A stretch of 64,000 nt of DNA from Rhytidiadelphus loreus (lineage: Eukaryota; Streptophyta; Bryopsida; Hypnales; Hylocomiaceae): positions 24,936,863-25,000,862 of the forward strand of contig OX344761.1 in the NCBI GenBank assembly GCA_947034895.1. The letters run 5' to 3'. Position 1 is the stretch's first letter, and the number at the start of each line of letters is the position of its first letter. The notes beneath the pieces were generated by a model. The model had not been told where the DNA came from, did not search any database, and was given only the letters and a program-made list of their open reading frames with translations. This document shows positions 38,961 to 50,699 of this stretch, one piece after another. A program made the translations under genes and the position numbers.

Positions 38961-41900
38961 GCAGTTACTTGGTATGATGTTGGAGATTTGTCTAAGGGGC
39001 TCGAGAAGACCCCTGTCCATGTTGCTCAATCTGATGTTGCTCTGACTCATTTTCAGTACATAACTTCCAGTGTAGTTTATGAGCAAGCCCAGGTACATCC
39101 CACACTCGAGAGCCTCCGCCCTGGGGACTACTGTTTATGTTTAGGCGATTGTACCGGTGCAGGTTCCAAGTGTGTATGCCACGCCAATCTTGGAGGTCGA
39201 AGTGCATACCACGGAGGCATTTTGATTGACGAATGCTTGGAAGAAGGCAGCAGCGGGGATCCACATTTCTGTAAGAAGGGTGACCCCTGTATTAGGGGAT
39301 CGGAATTATGCGAGGGTCATGTTCCCCGTATTTTCATTAAGGAGTGCAATGTGAAGTGCAGATGTAGTAATCAATGTGGCAATCGGGTTGTACAGCAGGG
39401 GATGAAGTTTCGAGTAGAGGTGTTTCCTACAGCCCTTACCGGATGAGGGATTCAAACAACTGAGCGTATCCCCAGAGGTGCATTTGTATTTGAGCTGACA
39501 GAGGAGATTTTAACAACTGCTGAGCTGATTGCGAGGAACTTGCGGGCAGATGGTGTACTCTCCTATAGTTTGTCACTTGATGCGGATTGGGATACTTGGC
39601 AGAAGATGGATGACGACAGTGCTTTGTGCTTGGATTCCACGCACTTCGGAAACGTTGCCAGATTTTTGAACCACAGGTTAGTCATGGAAGTCATTTTTTG
39701 AATTTATTATGAGCTTATACTTTTTTGTGAGGACTGCGCTTTGCACTTGGGCGTTACAAGTGCAAGGTTCAAAATGTAGTGGCCTGCAGCAGCAGTGCAA
39801 TTGTGACACATTATTTAATCTCACATTAGATTGGAACACCCTTTTCAGTTAAATGCTTTTTGAATGTTGGACTTATATGATGGATTGACCCTTGCACTTG
39901 GACATTATAGATGTGGCGACCCAAATCTAGTGGACCTACCTGTCTTAATTGAGACTGTGAACCGCAACTTCTATCACGTGGTCTTCTTTACTAATCGCAT
40001 CGTAGAATGTGGAGAGGAATTGACATGGGATTATGGCATAAATTTCAAAACCAAGGACCAGACAATGTTTCATTGCAATTGTCTGAGTACCATGTGTAGA
40101 GACAAACCGGTTCTAAAATTGCCACTTGCGGGCCGCAAAGCACCAAAGAAACGAGGTAGGACCAGATGACTTAGAACTTACAATATGATAGAAGTTTAGG
40201 TGTATTATATGTACTAACGTTAGAATAAATGTACTTTATGTACATGTTTTTTGAAATACTAAATGTAATTAGATGTACTCCATCTATTACTTAGATATAC
40301 TATGGGTACTATTTAGATGTACTAGATGTACTACCCATATATATATATGTACTATTGTCATATAAGACTTGAAGTAATAAAGATTTATAAATTTACGTAT
40401 CAATCAAAGACTCCCCCTGTTTGGTCCTATTTGCATCTTCCATTTTCATGTGGAAAAAATTTGTCTTGAACATCCTCAATCCGAGTTGTATAAAAAAAAA
40501 ACTTTGGTTCATCCGACTAAAAATTTTCTAAATCAATCGGGAACGATATATCAGACTAGAAAAGCATTTTGCAAATGTAATTAACCCATCAGTTGCATAT
40601 GGCAAAGGTTCAAAAAAAGACTCTAAAGTATGAAAGTGAGTTCAAAAACTCATGACAATTTATTAAAAGACTTGGCACTTGCCGTATCAACAGCTGGGTT
40701 GAATGGTTCTCAGTCCTCAAAGTATCTATAGATACTCTAAACTATACTTAGAGTTCCACCCCAAAATGCGTAACAGCCTTGAAGAGTGAGGACATCCCTC
40801 GATGACCACTGCAACCTAGTTAATCACCATTGAATGCCCACCACTCCCGCAAGGCGTCTTCACACATCTGTTGTGTTTCGCTGGACACCTTGTATACGGG
40901 GGTTCCCTTTATCCTGTGGGAAGCAAGAACCATAGGGAATTTGCAAGCCCGAACCAAATGAGACTCAACATGAGCATCAACAGCCTTGTCACAAAGCACG
41001 TAGGTCTCATCTCCACGCCCATACTTCTTGTAATACTTTGCTCTTATCACCGCATCTCCAGCTCGAAATACACCGCCCCATGGACAAGTCATAGACTCTC
41101 GTAACACGAATTTCTTGGCCAAACACTGGAGAATGTAATAATCAACACCATCTTCGTTTTCTTCCTCTGCAGGTATCATGAAGTTGTCGCCAATGTCCAC
41201 CAAGTCACCAACCTCCTGCGAAATACCATCATGCATCCAGTTCGCTTCATCGTCCATCTCTTCGATTTGTTGCGCCACTGCAGCAACGCTCAAAGGTTGT
41301 AGCCTCTGAACCTGCCACTCCAACACATGTGCTGAGTTCTCACACTCAGTCCAATCCCCATCTATACATGGGATGCAAAAGCATGACAACTCACGAGTCC
41401 TAAGCAGAGTAGGGTCAGTCAAAGAAAAACCAGAAATAGAGTAGAGACTTTTGGAGCCTGGTAAAGTATTACATTTGATGCTAACATCACTGTGATCAAC
41501 ATCTGTATCTCCAATCAACCAAAAAACACGAGAAAGAGGGGGAGGTCTAGCCCTTCCGTATGAGCTAGGTACACGTTCTGTGTACTTGGACTCTAGGAAA
41601 TCCACCACTTCAGCAGCATTCCGTAATGGCCTCAATGGATTTGCGATTTGCTCAGCAGCAAGCGCCCTTTTCACTACAGCCCATGCACCATCCCATTCGC
41701 CCTTTCCATGAGCAGATTCAAAGAAGTTCCAATTCATCTTGCAACCTCTAGTGAGCCCAGGGTAGCGTGCAACAAAATACGTTGCAGTTGCACATTTAAA
41801 TTGAGCACTACACCCATCGCTATAAATCCAGTGCTCCTTTGGAGTGAGTCCGGCATCCATTAGCCAATCCCAATGGAGTAGTAGGCAATGCTGAACAAAA

Positions 41901-42721
41901 GCTGAATCGTGGGCCTTGTCATCAGATATGTAGAAGTGCGTTTGCTTCATGATTTGATCTTCTTCCTTCCACATCGTGATGTGAACCAAGATGGTCACAC
42001 TGGTGCTAAAGTAATACAAGCTTTGCACCTCGTTCTGGATGGCAAAGTTGTAGTTCTCAGCGTAGTCAATGTGTGATACCACCACCCCCTTAGGGATATT
42101 CTTCATCATGAGTTGGCACTGCTCATCCTGCCACCGTGCCTTGAAATTGTGCGTGATGAACGTTGTTACGGTTTTCTCCATGTACGATAGGAATTCATGA
42201 GCAGGAGTCTCCTTAAAAGCCTCCCGAAGTCGTTTCTTGGGCCTTCCAATCTGAGCATCAACTCCCACCTGGTAGTACTCAAAACTCTTCTACTTCAAGG
42301 TAAAGGAATTAGAGGCATACAACTCAAGAGGACAAATTTTAAGGAGATGAAAACCACACATATCACAATCTCCCATAAGGCATTCAAGTCTATGCCACAC
42401 ATCAAACTCCCCTTTTGGACAAACGCATGCTTCCCAAATCAAAGTTATCCGCTTGAAAATAGACTCATGTGCACAGCAAATCCCTTCTCCATTGCCTATG
42501 CACACCACGCAGCGGCAAACACAGTGAACATGCAGCCCTCGGAGTTTGTCCCTGAGATTGCTCAACCCCACCAACATGAAGTGCATCTCCACGTGGTAGA
42601 TACAACAACATGTATTCCTTTCCTTCAGTTTGCGCACCCACCATGGCTTCAACCTCTCAAATGTCCTTTGCCGTACACTACATTCTGGGTGAACTTCCGT
42701 GAAGCGCAGGAAGAAACAGGT

Positions 42722-43560
42722 CTGCAAAAGTCACGGAGATGCACATCATGTACAATAAGGACCCTCATTTGTAAGTCTTGTACATAACAAATGTACAAAA
42801 GATACTAGTTGTAGAAAAAGTATCATCACAATGTACATTATTCTCACTACTTCATGGCAAAGTTGATCGTCAGAACTACTAAACCATCTACACCTCCCTT
42901 ATATTTAACCTCACCACGACCACTTAGAATGCCTAATGTACAAAGTGCATATGACTACCTACAGAATGTACATGAATGCATAGTTGTACCGGGGTTGCTC
43001 TTTGCTCCTCATGGTCTGAAGTACAAAAGACACATTAATGCATAGTTGTATTGGGTTTCTTTTTAGTCCTCATAGTCCAAAGTAGAAAATATACAAGCAC
43101 AAAGTTGTTCCACATACAGGAAGTATGCAAAGTATTTGCGAGGGATACATTTATACTTTTATCCCTAAACATGTACATTAGACTCATGACATGGTCTGAT
43201 AATGTACTTAGATTACTCTAAGTACTACATATCTCCTCTTACTTCCAAGTGTGTACAAACTTCTAATTGATGTAATAATACTACTTATACAACAAGTATC
43301 ATTAACCGCGACAACAATACAAGCTTTGATTCCAGAGTGAAAAACTCCCAAATAAACTATGTACAACATGCATATTTGCTAGCGTGCATACCAATTCAGG
43401 TGTGAACAGGTATAACTTTGTACACAAAGTACAGTTGCCATTGAGCAAAATTATGTTCCTTTCGTTGCAATTTCTAGCAAACTAGTTTGAATAACAAATA
43501 TCAGGACTTCAAAATATACAGAATGCCAAATCCATACCTAAACACTAGATTTTAACATAC
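42722..43560 (-). other. Intron rich in TGTAC motifs
   Basis: The intron between transposase exons 3 and 4 (donor GTATGT, acceptor TTTTGCAG) contains many TGTAC/GTACA pentamers. The spacers at 36.2-37.1, 40.2-40.4 and 62.27-62.33 kb show the same enrichment. Confidence 0.6.
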
Positions 43561-44097
43561 CTGAGAATCGCACAGATAATGAACTAGATGCGGCTCAACC
43601 CATTGCTTGTGATCTACTCTATGCTTCATGACGTCCTTTCTGTTTGGTGATACTTTAGTCTGCCCCTTCCACCATAGATAAATCTGCTGCTTGACGTACT
43701 CAGATAGCCCCGCTCTCTTCTTGCGCTGTAAGCGGAGCCCTAAAACCGCATTTTCAGGACCAGGGGCATAAACTCTTCTACTCAAAGCAATGTTGATGCT
43801 CTCTGCTGATGTATCCAAAACATGTGACAGCGGCCTTACCCCATTGATTCCCAACCAACACTATATTCAATATTTTGAGAGGTTTGGAGTCTCTCAAAAT
43901 AATATTGTCCATTTAGACCTTATTCAATGAATTATAATGTTAGCCAGTTTAGGCGGGCAAACACTAAATTTGCTAGTTGTAATGTGCAATTTCCATTAAA
44001 ATGAGAGTCTCTTGGTTGATGGAATGTTCAATTAGATGTATATGCTTTAAGAGAAATGTTCTAATTAATATACATAAAGATTTTGCAATCTTCTGAA

Positions 44098-44214
44098 CAC
44101 CAAGTCATGAGCTCCGCGGTTGGTTGTAAGGGGTTGTTCATCTCATTGAAGCGGTCCGGGTTCGATTCCCGTGGAATTCGTATGAGCGCATGAGAGAAAA
44201 AACATGACTTGGTG
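44098..44214 (+). mobile_element. Small element with 12-bp TIRs and tRNA-like B box
   Basis: CACCAAGTCATG (44098-44109) and its exact reverse complement (44203-44214) bound 117 bases. Inside is GGTTCGATTCCC, a near-perfect pol III B box / T-arm (CGGG-TTCGATT-CCCG), preceded by GAGCTCCGCGGTTGG, which is A-box-like. GCGGTTGGTTGT inside the element is repeated inverted at about 44250, outside it. It could be a tRNA-derived SINE head or a MITE that captured one. I cannot fold it into an intact tRNA. Confidence 0.45.
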
Positions 44215-44530
44215 CTGCTAAGTGAGCTTTGCAGGCAGGAAAATTGTAACAACCAACCGCCCTCCTACCCAAACTTGTGACAAGTGCTTAACACGTTAAC
44301 ATAATAAAGAGTGGTTATACCCACTACCCTTTTCTTCAATCGTATTAGATTTCCAAATTGACTTTAGACAGATATTAAGCTAGTAAAATAACATGAAATA
44401 TCCAGAAAACAGTATGTGCAAACATGTAATATTAAATATATTATTAAAAATTTGAAGATTAAAACATAATCAATATCTAATATATCAATTTAACATACTA
44501 TAACTAATTTAACGATAAAATTTCACAAAA

Positions 44531-47368
44531 TCAAGTATACGAAGCCAAGCTTTGGTTGATGACTTCAATTTGAGCCGTAGGAATCTTGATCCTGCATTCA
44601 CGGGTACCTCTTCTGTTCTGGGACTTCCACGCTGTCATCAAAGCGTTTGTTTCTTCCCATAGCGGTGGTTCGGTTTCATCAACCTTCCAACGTAAACCTC
44701 TTTCACTGTCCCATCCTATATAGAAGTCACGAACATCTTGATTCCTTGATGTTGGACAAAAGTATTGAATGAGCACGCAATTCGGCTTCTCAGGATTACA
44801 GTTGGGATCAGACAATGCCCTTGCAATCCAAACCGGTCGATTGTCACCATCTGCGGGTCGGATTGCAACAAAATAGCCTTCAAAGAGATCCCGACCCATT
44901 CTAAAAGATGGTTGTGGGCGTCCACGCAAAGGCCCGACATAGGCCTCATCTTGTCCAAACTCTTCACGATCTTCGCCATCATCTTGTAACTGATCCTCTA
45001 GAGTTGCTTGAATTCGAGTAGTTGGCCAAAAACCGTCCTTTAAATTAGTAGAAGCAGGTAATGGTTCTTGCAACGCCAACTTCACATCACGCCAGTAGTG
45101 TACCAAATGCTCATACTGTCTTCGATATTCTCCTGTAATGTCTGCATTGCACAACTTCTCCCAATACTTTACAAAGCCAGAAATACCTTTCAAAATATCA
45201 TCCACTCCTCTCATTTCCTTCAGCAAAATTGGCAATGGCTCTCCTCGGGGCCACAAACTACGCCCCTCCGAATCTTCTTTCCACAACTTAATACCTCTAC
45301 CATCCTCCCCTAATCAATCCACATCAGTGCACAACAATTTGTACTTCATGACCGGACATCCCGTTGAATCTAGGTAGAACTTCACTTGTTGTGGTTTTGT
45401 ATGTCCAACAAGTGTCTCATCTCCATCTAGAAATGCACCTTCAATGAATCCTTTGAAATCGGGCACCTCTTCTATGAGGTGAGGGATAGTAGGAATGGAC
45501 TCCACATCCATGAACGACTTCATCAACATCGGAATTGTTGGAAAGTTCTCCTTCTTCAATAGCATGCTCCATCTTCCAAATAACGCATCAATGTCGTCGT
45601 GTGTATGACCCACAATCATGAAGTTCACATACACCTCACGGAAGATCTTGTTTGCAACAAGTAGAGACCAAAAACAGAAAACATATCTATTCTTATTATC
45701 TCCAGTAGCATTGTCCATTTGCACATTGAGAATAGGTGGCAAAGGTGTCCCTGGAACAAAAATCTCTGGAGGTGGGGTTAGAGAGGAGTTGCACATCTCT
45801 GCACCTTTGAGCACCGCTGCAAATAAATTTGCCGACCCCGACCCTACAAACAACTGTCGCGAAGACGACTTTGGTGGCAATTCCAGATCCCGCAGCAGCT
45901 TTGCCATAGAGCCTATGGTATAGTTTGAATCATGGGGAAAGAGGTCCAATCCATAATGAGCATACCGGACATCAGCATGACCATGTGCAATCATGCCAGT
46001 GACAGACAAAGGCAACTTCATGAGGCCATCAAGGTCTTTACTTTTGTGGGAGAAGACCGGGGAAGCAGTTTTGGCATGATCCATCTTGTCGTGCATGATT
46101 GTAAGGCACTCATGCGGAAAATTATGCGACTGGTAGCGATTAGCGTAGTACAACTCCATGTGAGCACGAGCAACAGCAAGATGCTTGTCCAATCTAATGG
46201 ACCACTTCATAGCAGTTTGAGATCCAGCAAGAGCACCCTTCCTAAGCTCTTTCAATTTGTCACAAGTAGCGCATCGAGCAAAATTGTCTCCAGGCTTCTT
46301 CACTTCGTACTCTAAGAACCTTGAAGATCGAATCTTGCTCAAATTTGAAATTGAGACTTCCTTCAATCCGAAAGCGGCATTAGTTTCATTGATTGCTTTC
46401 ATCTGACCCTTCCATTGGAATGTAGCTGGCAATATCCTAGACACGACTTTGTCTCCAGACTTCAAAGTCCGTGTACGATGTGGCATGTGATCCGCTTCCT
46501 TGTCAAGGATGCATTTCAAAGTAGCAGTAGCTTGTTGAGTGTGTTTTCTAGGCTTCACCAATCCCATATTGCCATGTGCTGATGCCTCCCGACCGTCCTT
46601 CATGTATGTTTGGTAGCGATAAAATGTGGCCTCTGGGACCCCAGAAATATGCATCCATGCTTGCATGCACACAGGTATCTCTTCAATCATCACCATCCTT
46701 CTGCCACGAGAGTCTCGATGAACTTGTCTATGTACTTCAGTTTTCATGAAGGCCCTGTATTTGAACGTCGAATTCCGATACATTCGTTCTCGGAATGCTC
46801 GAATCTTGTCCCTTGGAAACGGTTGAACACAATTTTGGCTACAGCAGACTTTACTAGACACCAAGTTGATAGAGTCTTGAGTGAGTAAGTCATTTGATTT
46901 GATGGCAGTCTTGCGAGGAGGATTTCTTACGGTACTTGTGTATGGTCTAGCAGATGTTGAAGATGGCGGGTTCAAGAGAGTCGCTTGCAAACGGTTGAAA
47001 TTGTCTCGGGCCTCATGGTCATGCAAGCTTGCCCCACGGCAATGGACAAGATTTATAGGCCAAGCAACTAAGGAGTACACCCGCTCTTGGGAGATATCCA
47101 ATTCGGAATGTGTCTTGGAAACAAAGACAGCTACATGAGTGTCTCCGAGAGGTTCGTTGCTACCAAGCACAAGATCAGAATCCACACTATGGCAAGTACC
47201 TTCCCCGACAAGGATGCCTTCATTGTTGTGTAGAGTGACAAATTTTGTATTCCAGAGACGACGCGGAAGTCCTTCACACAATGGAATGTCGACATTCACT
47301 TCTTCTGGAATTTGGTTTTCGTCATCAGAGAAGTCCATATTGTTAACCGCTAACAAATCGGAATCCAT
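44531..47368 (-). pseudogene. DUF7869-type transposase-like protein, one in-frame TGA
   Basis: The frame runs from ATG 47368 (MDSDLLAVNN) through 946 codons. Only a TGA at 45314-45316 interrupts it. The hallmark block reads LNVQMDNATGDNKNRYVFCF and, 30 residues on, VGHTHDDIDALFGRWS. An earlier acidic residue lies in IMHDKMDHAKTA. The three acidic motifs suggest a DDE-like nuclease core. A Cys pair (CATCDKLKELR) precedes it. After the TGA the protein continues with family-like sequence (GYFVAIRPADGDNRPVWIARAL, IQYFCPTSRNQDV, GWDSERGLRWKVDETE), so the stop is premature rather than terminal. The gene has no introns. Its promoter side (47.4-48.4 kb) carries a cluster of palindromes. Confidence 0.75.
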
Positions 47369-47454
47369 AATAACTACAAGTAGAAAAAGATATTACTGAG
47401 TTAGTAAAGAAGTAAAGATGGAATTCAATAAAATGTTTCAAATACACTTCTCAA

Positions 47455-48330
47455 GTAGTTATCAATTATGGATTACAAGGTACTGCAGTTCAGGTCATAG
47501 CGACCTGAATTGCACATCATGACCATTAAACATCCAAGTCAGTCAAGAGGGTAAGGTGAAAGATGCACAAAAAACCTTCAAAGGTAGTCATCAATTATTT
47601 CTGATGAGGTTGTGCAGTTTAGGTCGTACCGACCTAATGTGCACACCAAGACCATTAATCATCCGAGGCAGTTTGGCAGGCAAGGTGAAGGTTAACATCT
47701 CATGTATTAGATATTCTAGACTACGTTGTGTTAGACTTCAATTACAGACGACCTCATGTGCACGATCAACCTAGGAAAAATAAAGAATTTTCCATTGTAG
47801 ACAAGAATCATGAACTACTTGGTGGCAACATTTCCACTTTGAGAATTCCAATTAAGGTCGTGTCGACCTAAACTGCATGGTCAATTCTGAATTTTGCAGT
47901 GGACATATTATGAGATTATTTATATCTTGGTCGTCTACTTCGTAGATGAACAGGGAAGATAAATGTCTGAACTTCTACAGTCCATGCCATTTGTCGTCAC
48001 TTGCTTATTGAGGAAAGCCTGACCATGTTGGTTCATTTACTATTATCCATTATAAGGCTGTGTAGTTCAGGTCGTAGCGACCTGATCTGCACACCAAGAC
48101 CTCCAATGATCCGAGATTGACAAGCAAAGAAGGTCGACGAGTTCATAGGAGGTCGACCACATTGTTTGATTTAATGGTGCTGCAGATCAGGTCGTTACGA
48201 CCTGATCTGCACGATTCATTCGAAAATATGAATGTCTTTCAGATTCAATTCAGTGATATAAAATTATGTGGTCTCTGCAATCCTTCAAATACCTGTGCAA
48301 TTCAGGTCGCTACGACCTGAATTGCACATG
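47455..48330. promoter_or_regulatory. Cluster of palindromes upstream of the DUF7869 gene
   Basis: Six inverted repeats of about 31-33 bases lie at 47484-47514, 47612-47644, 47848-47877, 48060-48092, 48181-48212 and 48295-48327, with a half-site near 47747. Arms follow GTGCArwTCAGGTCG / CGACCTGAwyTGCAC around 2-4 loop bases; the last copy is a perfect 15-bp palindrome. Some copies sit in larger repeats (ATCAATTAT before, CCAAGACC-TTAATCATCCGAGG after). All are immediately 5' of the start codon at 47368. Confidence 0.85.
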
Positions 48331-49660
48331 CGTTTCTGAATCACCGATTACTTCCGTATTTTCCGGCGACAATTTCGGGAACCTATTCACACGTACAGAT
48401 CAATGTCATCTAGAATAAAAAATACGCCCATCGACATGAAAACAAATTGCTGGATATACAGAAGATATTTTATAAAGAAACATGCATCTTCTTCACTGAT
48501 AATACGTAGTGCAAGGCTTGCTTTGTAAGCATGAATACACTATGAATGACAGGACTCCACACCGAAATCAGAGAAACTCGAAGTACACTATACGCAGTAG
48601 GTTCGGTCAATCTCTCACTTGCAAGCACGACACGCCTCGACAAATTACGTTTTCCTCCAAAACATCAACAATGGCGTCCTAGAACTCTCTACAATGGAAA
48701 CATAAATGAACGCGGGCAGAGCATCAACGGAGATTGCAAAATGACAATACGAATTGCAAAGTCGCATGTCCAAGCGAGTGAGAGACCTTTTGGCGGGAGA
48801 AAGAAGGCGCCAATTCAGAATTTTGAAATGCGAGCCGTGATTTCGTGGAAGTCATGTCTTCCACTTGACTGAAAAGCAGAGCCGGATTTTTTTGGAAGAA
48901 TCTTCTTCCGCAGTAAAGGCCTTCCCGAAAAATATGAATCTTCTTCTGTTGCCAGCGCCTTCACCACAAAAATCCGGAGCCCGGTTATTTTTGAAGGTTG
49001 TGCCACCGTCATTTTGGAGAAAAATCTGGAGCCGGGTTTTTTTGGAAGATTCTACTTCCACTTGCTAGTGCCCGCACCCGAGAAATTCATGGTATCCAAA
49101 GCATGAAGGAACATAAACGTGTTATCAAAGTCCTTTCTTCATCACTTTCAATAAAATGTCACCTTAATATTGAACAATGAATTAGCGGATTTATCAAGTT
49201 TTAAGCCTATTACATTAGCAGAGCCATGTAATGTACAAGGAAATTGTAGACTATACATAACTCCTATGTAGTTTCCTAAAATTTTACAACATACTTAGGT
49301 ATTTCCAAGTAAAATTGTATGAAATCTCGGCTCCTAAAATAGTTTCCAAAAATATTATTCATAAGATTTAATTTTAAATCTGTAGATCAACAATCTTTCC
49401 GAAGAGAAAACAACCATACTAATAATTTCCACATCTTAATTTATCATATAGGTACTATCTCACTCAAACCTATAATTCTTTAAAGCCATTACTATACTAT
49501 AAAAGTCATAAAGGATTATGAACTAATGAATTCCAATTACTAAAATAGATACTACAAAATACAACTATCAAAACTACAAACAAACAAACAAACAAATTCG
49601 GAATTTGTAATTTTGGTTAGAGACCATGGCTTAAGGGCTTCTAAAGTTTGTACAACATAT
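48331..49660. other. Gene-free stretch
   Basis: No supported exon. A duplicated block of about 130 bases (AGCCGG-TTTTTTTGGAAGA...TTCTTCC) near 48880-49060 keeps frames open on both strands. Confidence 0.5.
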
Positions 49661-49674
49661 GACTATTTGAAATT

Positions 49675-50235
49675 AAAATTCCTTTGCGTATAAAAATGCA
49701 TAAAAGTACGGTGAGTCCTGTTTTTTCATAATTGAATTTTGAATGTTCATCTAAGTTTGAACTTGTACATATTTCTTAGATTATATTTGTGGTATTTATC
49801 CTATACCTTTTGAGCTTTAGTATTTGTGCACATGGACCATTTAAACAAAAATTCATTTGCGTACAAAAATGCATAAAAGTACCATATACTTATTATTTTT
49901 ATGAATTCTAAATGTTGAACCAATGTTGAACTTGTACATATTTTGAGATTCTATTTTTTGAAATTTATCCCATGACTTATGGGCTTTAGTGTTTATTAAG
50001 TAGAACGCATAGTCCATTTATTTTTTTAAAAGTTCATTTGCGTACAAAAATGCATAAAAGTACTGTATACTTATTATTTTTATGAATTCTAAATGTTGAA
50101 CTCATTTTGAACTTGTACATTATTTTTTATTCCATTTTCTAACATTTAGCCTATGGCTTTCGAGATTCAGTATTTAATAACTACAGCACATGGCTCAATA
50201 AGAAAGAGTTGCTTCACTTGTAGTACATGAATCCC
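49675..50235. repeat. Tandem repeat of about 175-180 bp, three copies
   Basis: TTTGCGTA-AAAAATGCATAAAAGTAC recurs near 49683, 49857 and 50037, followed each time by TTATGAATTCTAAATGTTGAAC or a close variant and TTGAACTTGTACAT. Copies have diverged by substitutions and small indels. Confidence 0.75.
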
Positions 50236-50699
50236 TACAAGTAATATGAATTTTTTTTTCAAAATAATTCCTAATGTTCATTTCATTTGGTTAAATCATT
50301 TATTTTAAGGTTTAAAATTGTAAATCTTGAAGTTATATATTCATTTCGAAAAGTAATTTGAATATACTAGTGTTCATTCAATTCAACTGAAGCTACTTAT
50401 TTTTATACATTATATACTCCAAAATCAATACACTCCAGAAATTGTATTGTAAATGGTTGTCATGTCAAATGTCAAAAAGAAACGTGAAAAGAGAGTCGAA
50501 GTTACAAAATAACTTCTTAAAAGTTTTGAAAACTTGGAGAGAGCTTCGAAAAAAATGAGTACAACACTCTCAAGTATGCCAATCCTACGTCACATAATAA
50601 TCATTGTACCGCATGATTGGCATACTTTCAATACCTACTAATACAATCATGAATGACAATTATGAGAGTGAATGACTATTTCTAGTGACTAATTATTTT

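Larger units (their letters stand above)
37103..40169 (+). pseudogene. SUVR-like SET-domain histone methyltransferase, interrupted by stop codons
   Basis: SUVR-type enzymes methylate histone H3 lysine 9 in plants. The N-terminal half (37241-37810) is acidic and disordered. After a probable 55-base intron or frameshift near 37755-37810 it continues as a VNTR-coded region (VQKMGAAT-like repeats) to about 38508. The next exon encodes DLSKGLEKTPVHV and the full pre-SET cysteine cluster (CLCLGDC...CVCHAN...CRCSNQCGN). The SET domain follows: GAFVFELTEEILT, FLNHR, then after an intron (39677-39910) CGDPNLVD, ELTWDYGINF and post-SET CNCLSTMCRD. The NHR-C-x-DPNL and WDYG residues for cofactor and catalysis are intact. 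A TGA at 39444-39446 replaces the position where SUVR proteins have Trp (G-W-G), and a TAG at 37175 lies upstream. It is read as a decayed, or possibly read-through, element cargo gene. Confidence 0.78.

Noticed and set aside
44098..44214. Functional tRNA gene
   Set aside because: The T-arm is good, but no complete cloverleaf with acceptor and anticodon stems could be formed.
47455..48330. CRISPR array
   Set aside because: The repeats are palindromic but irregularly spaced, differ from each other, and lie in plant nuclear DNA.
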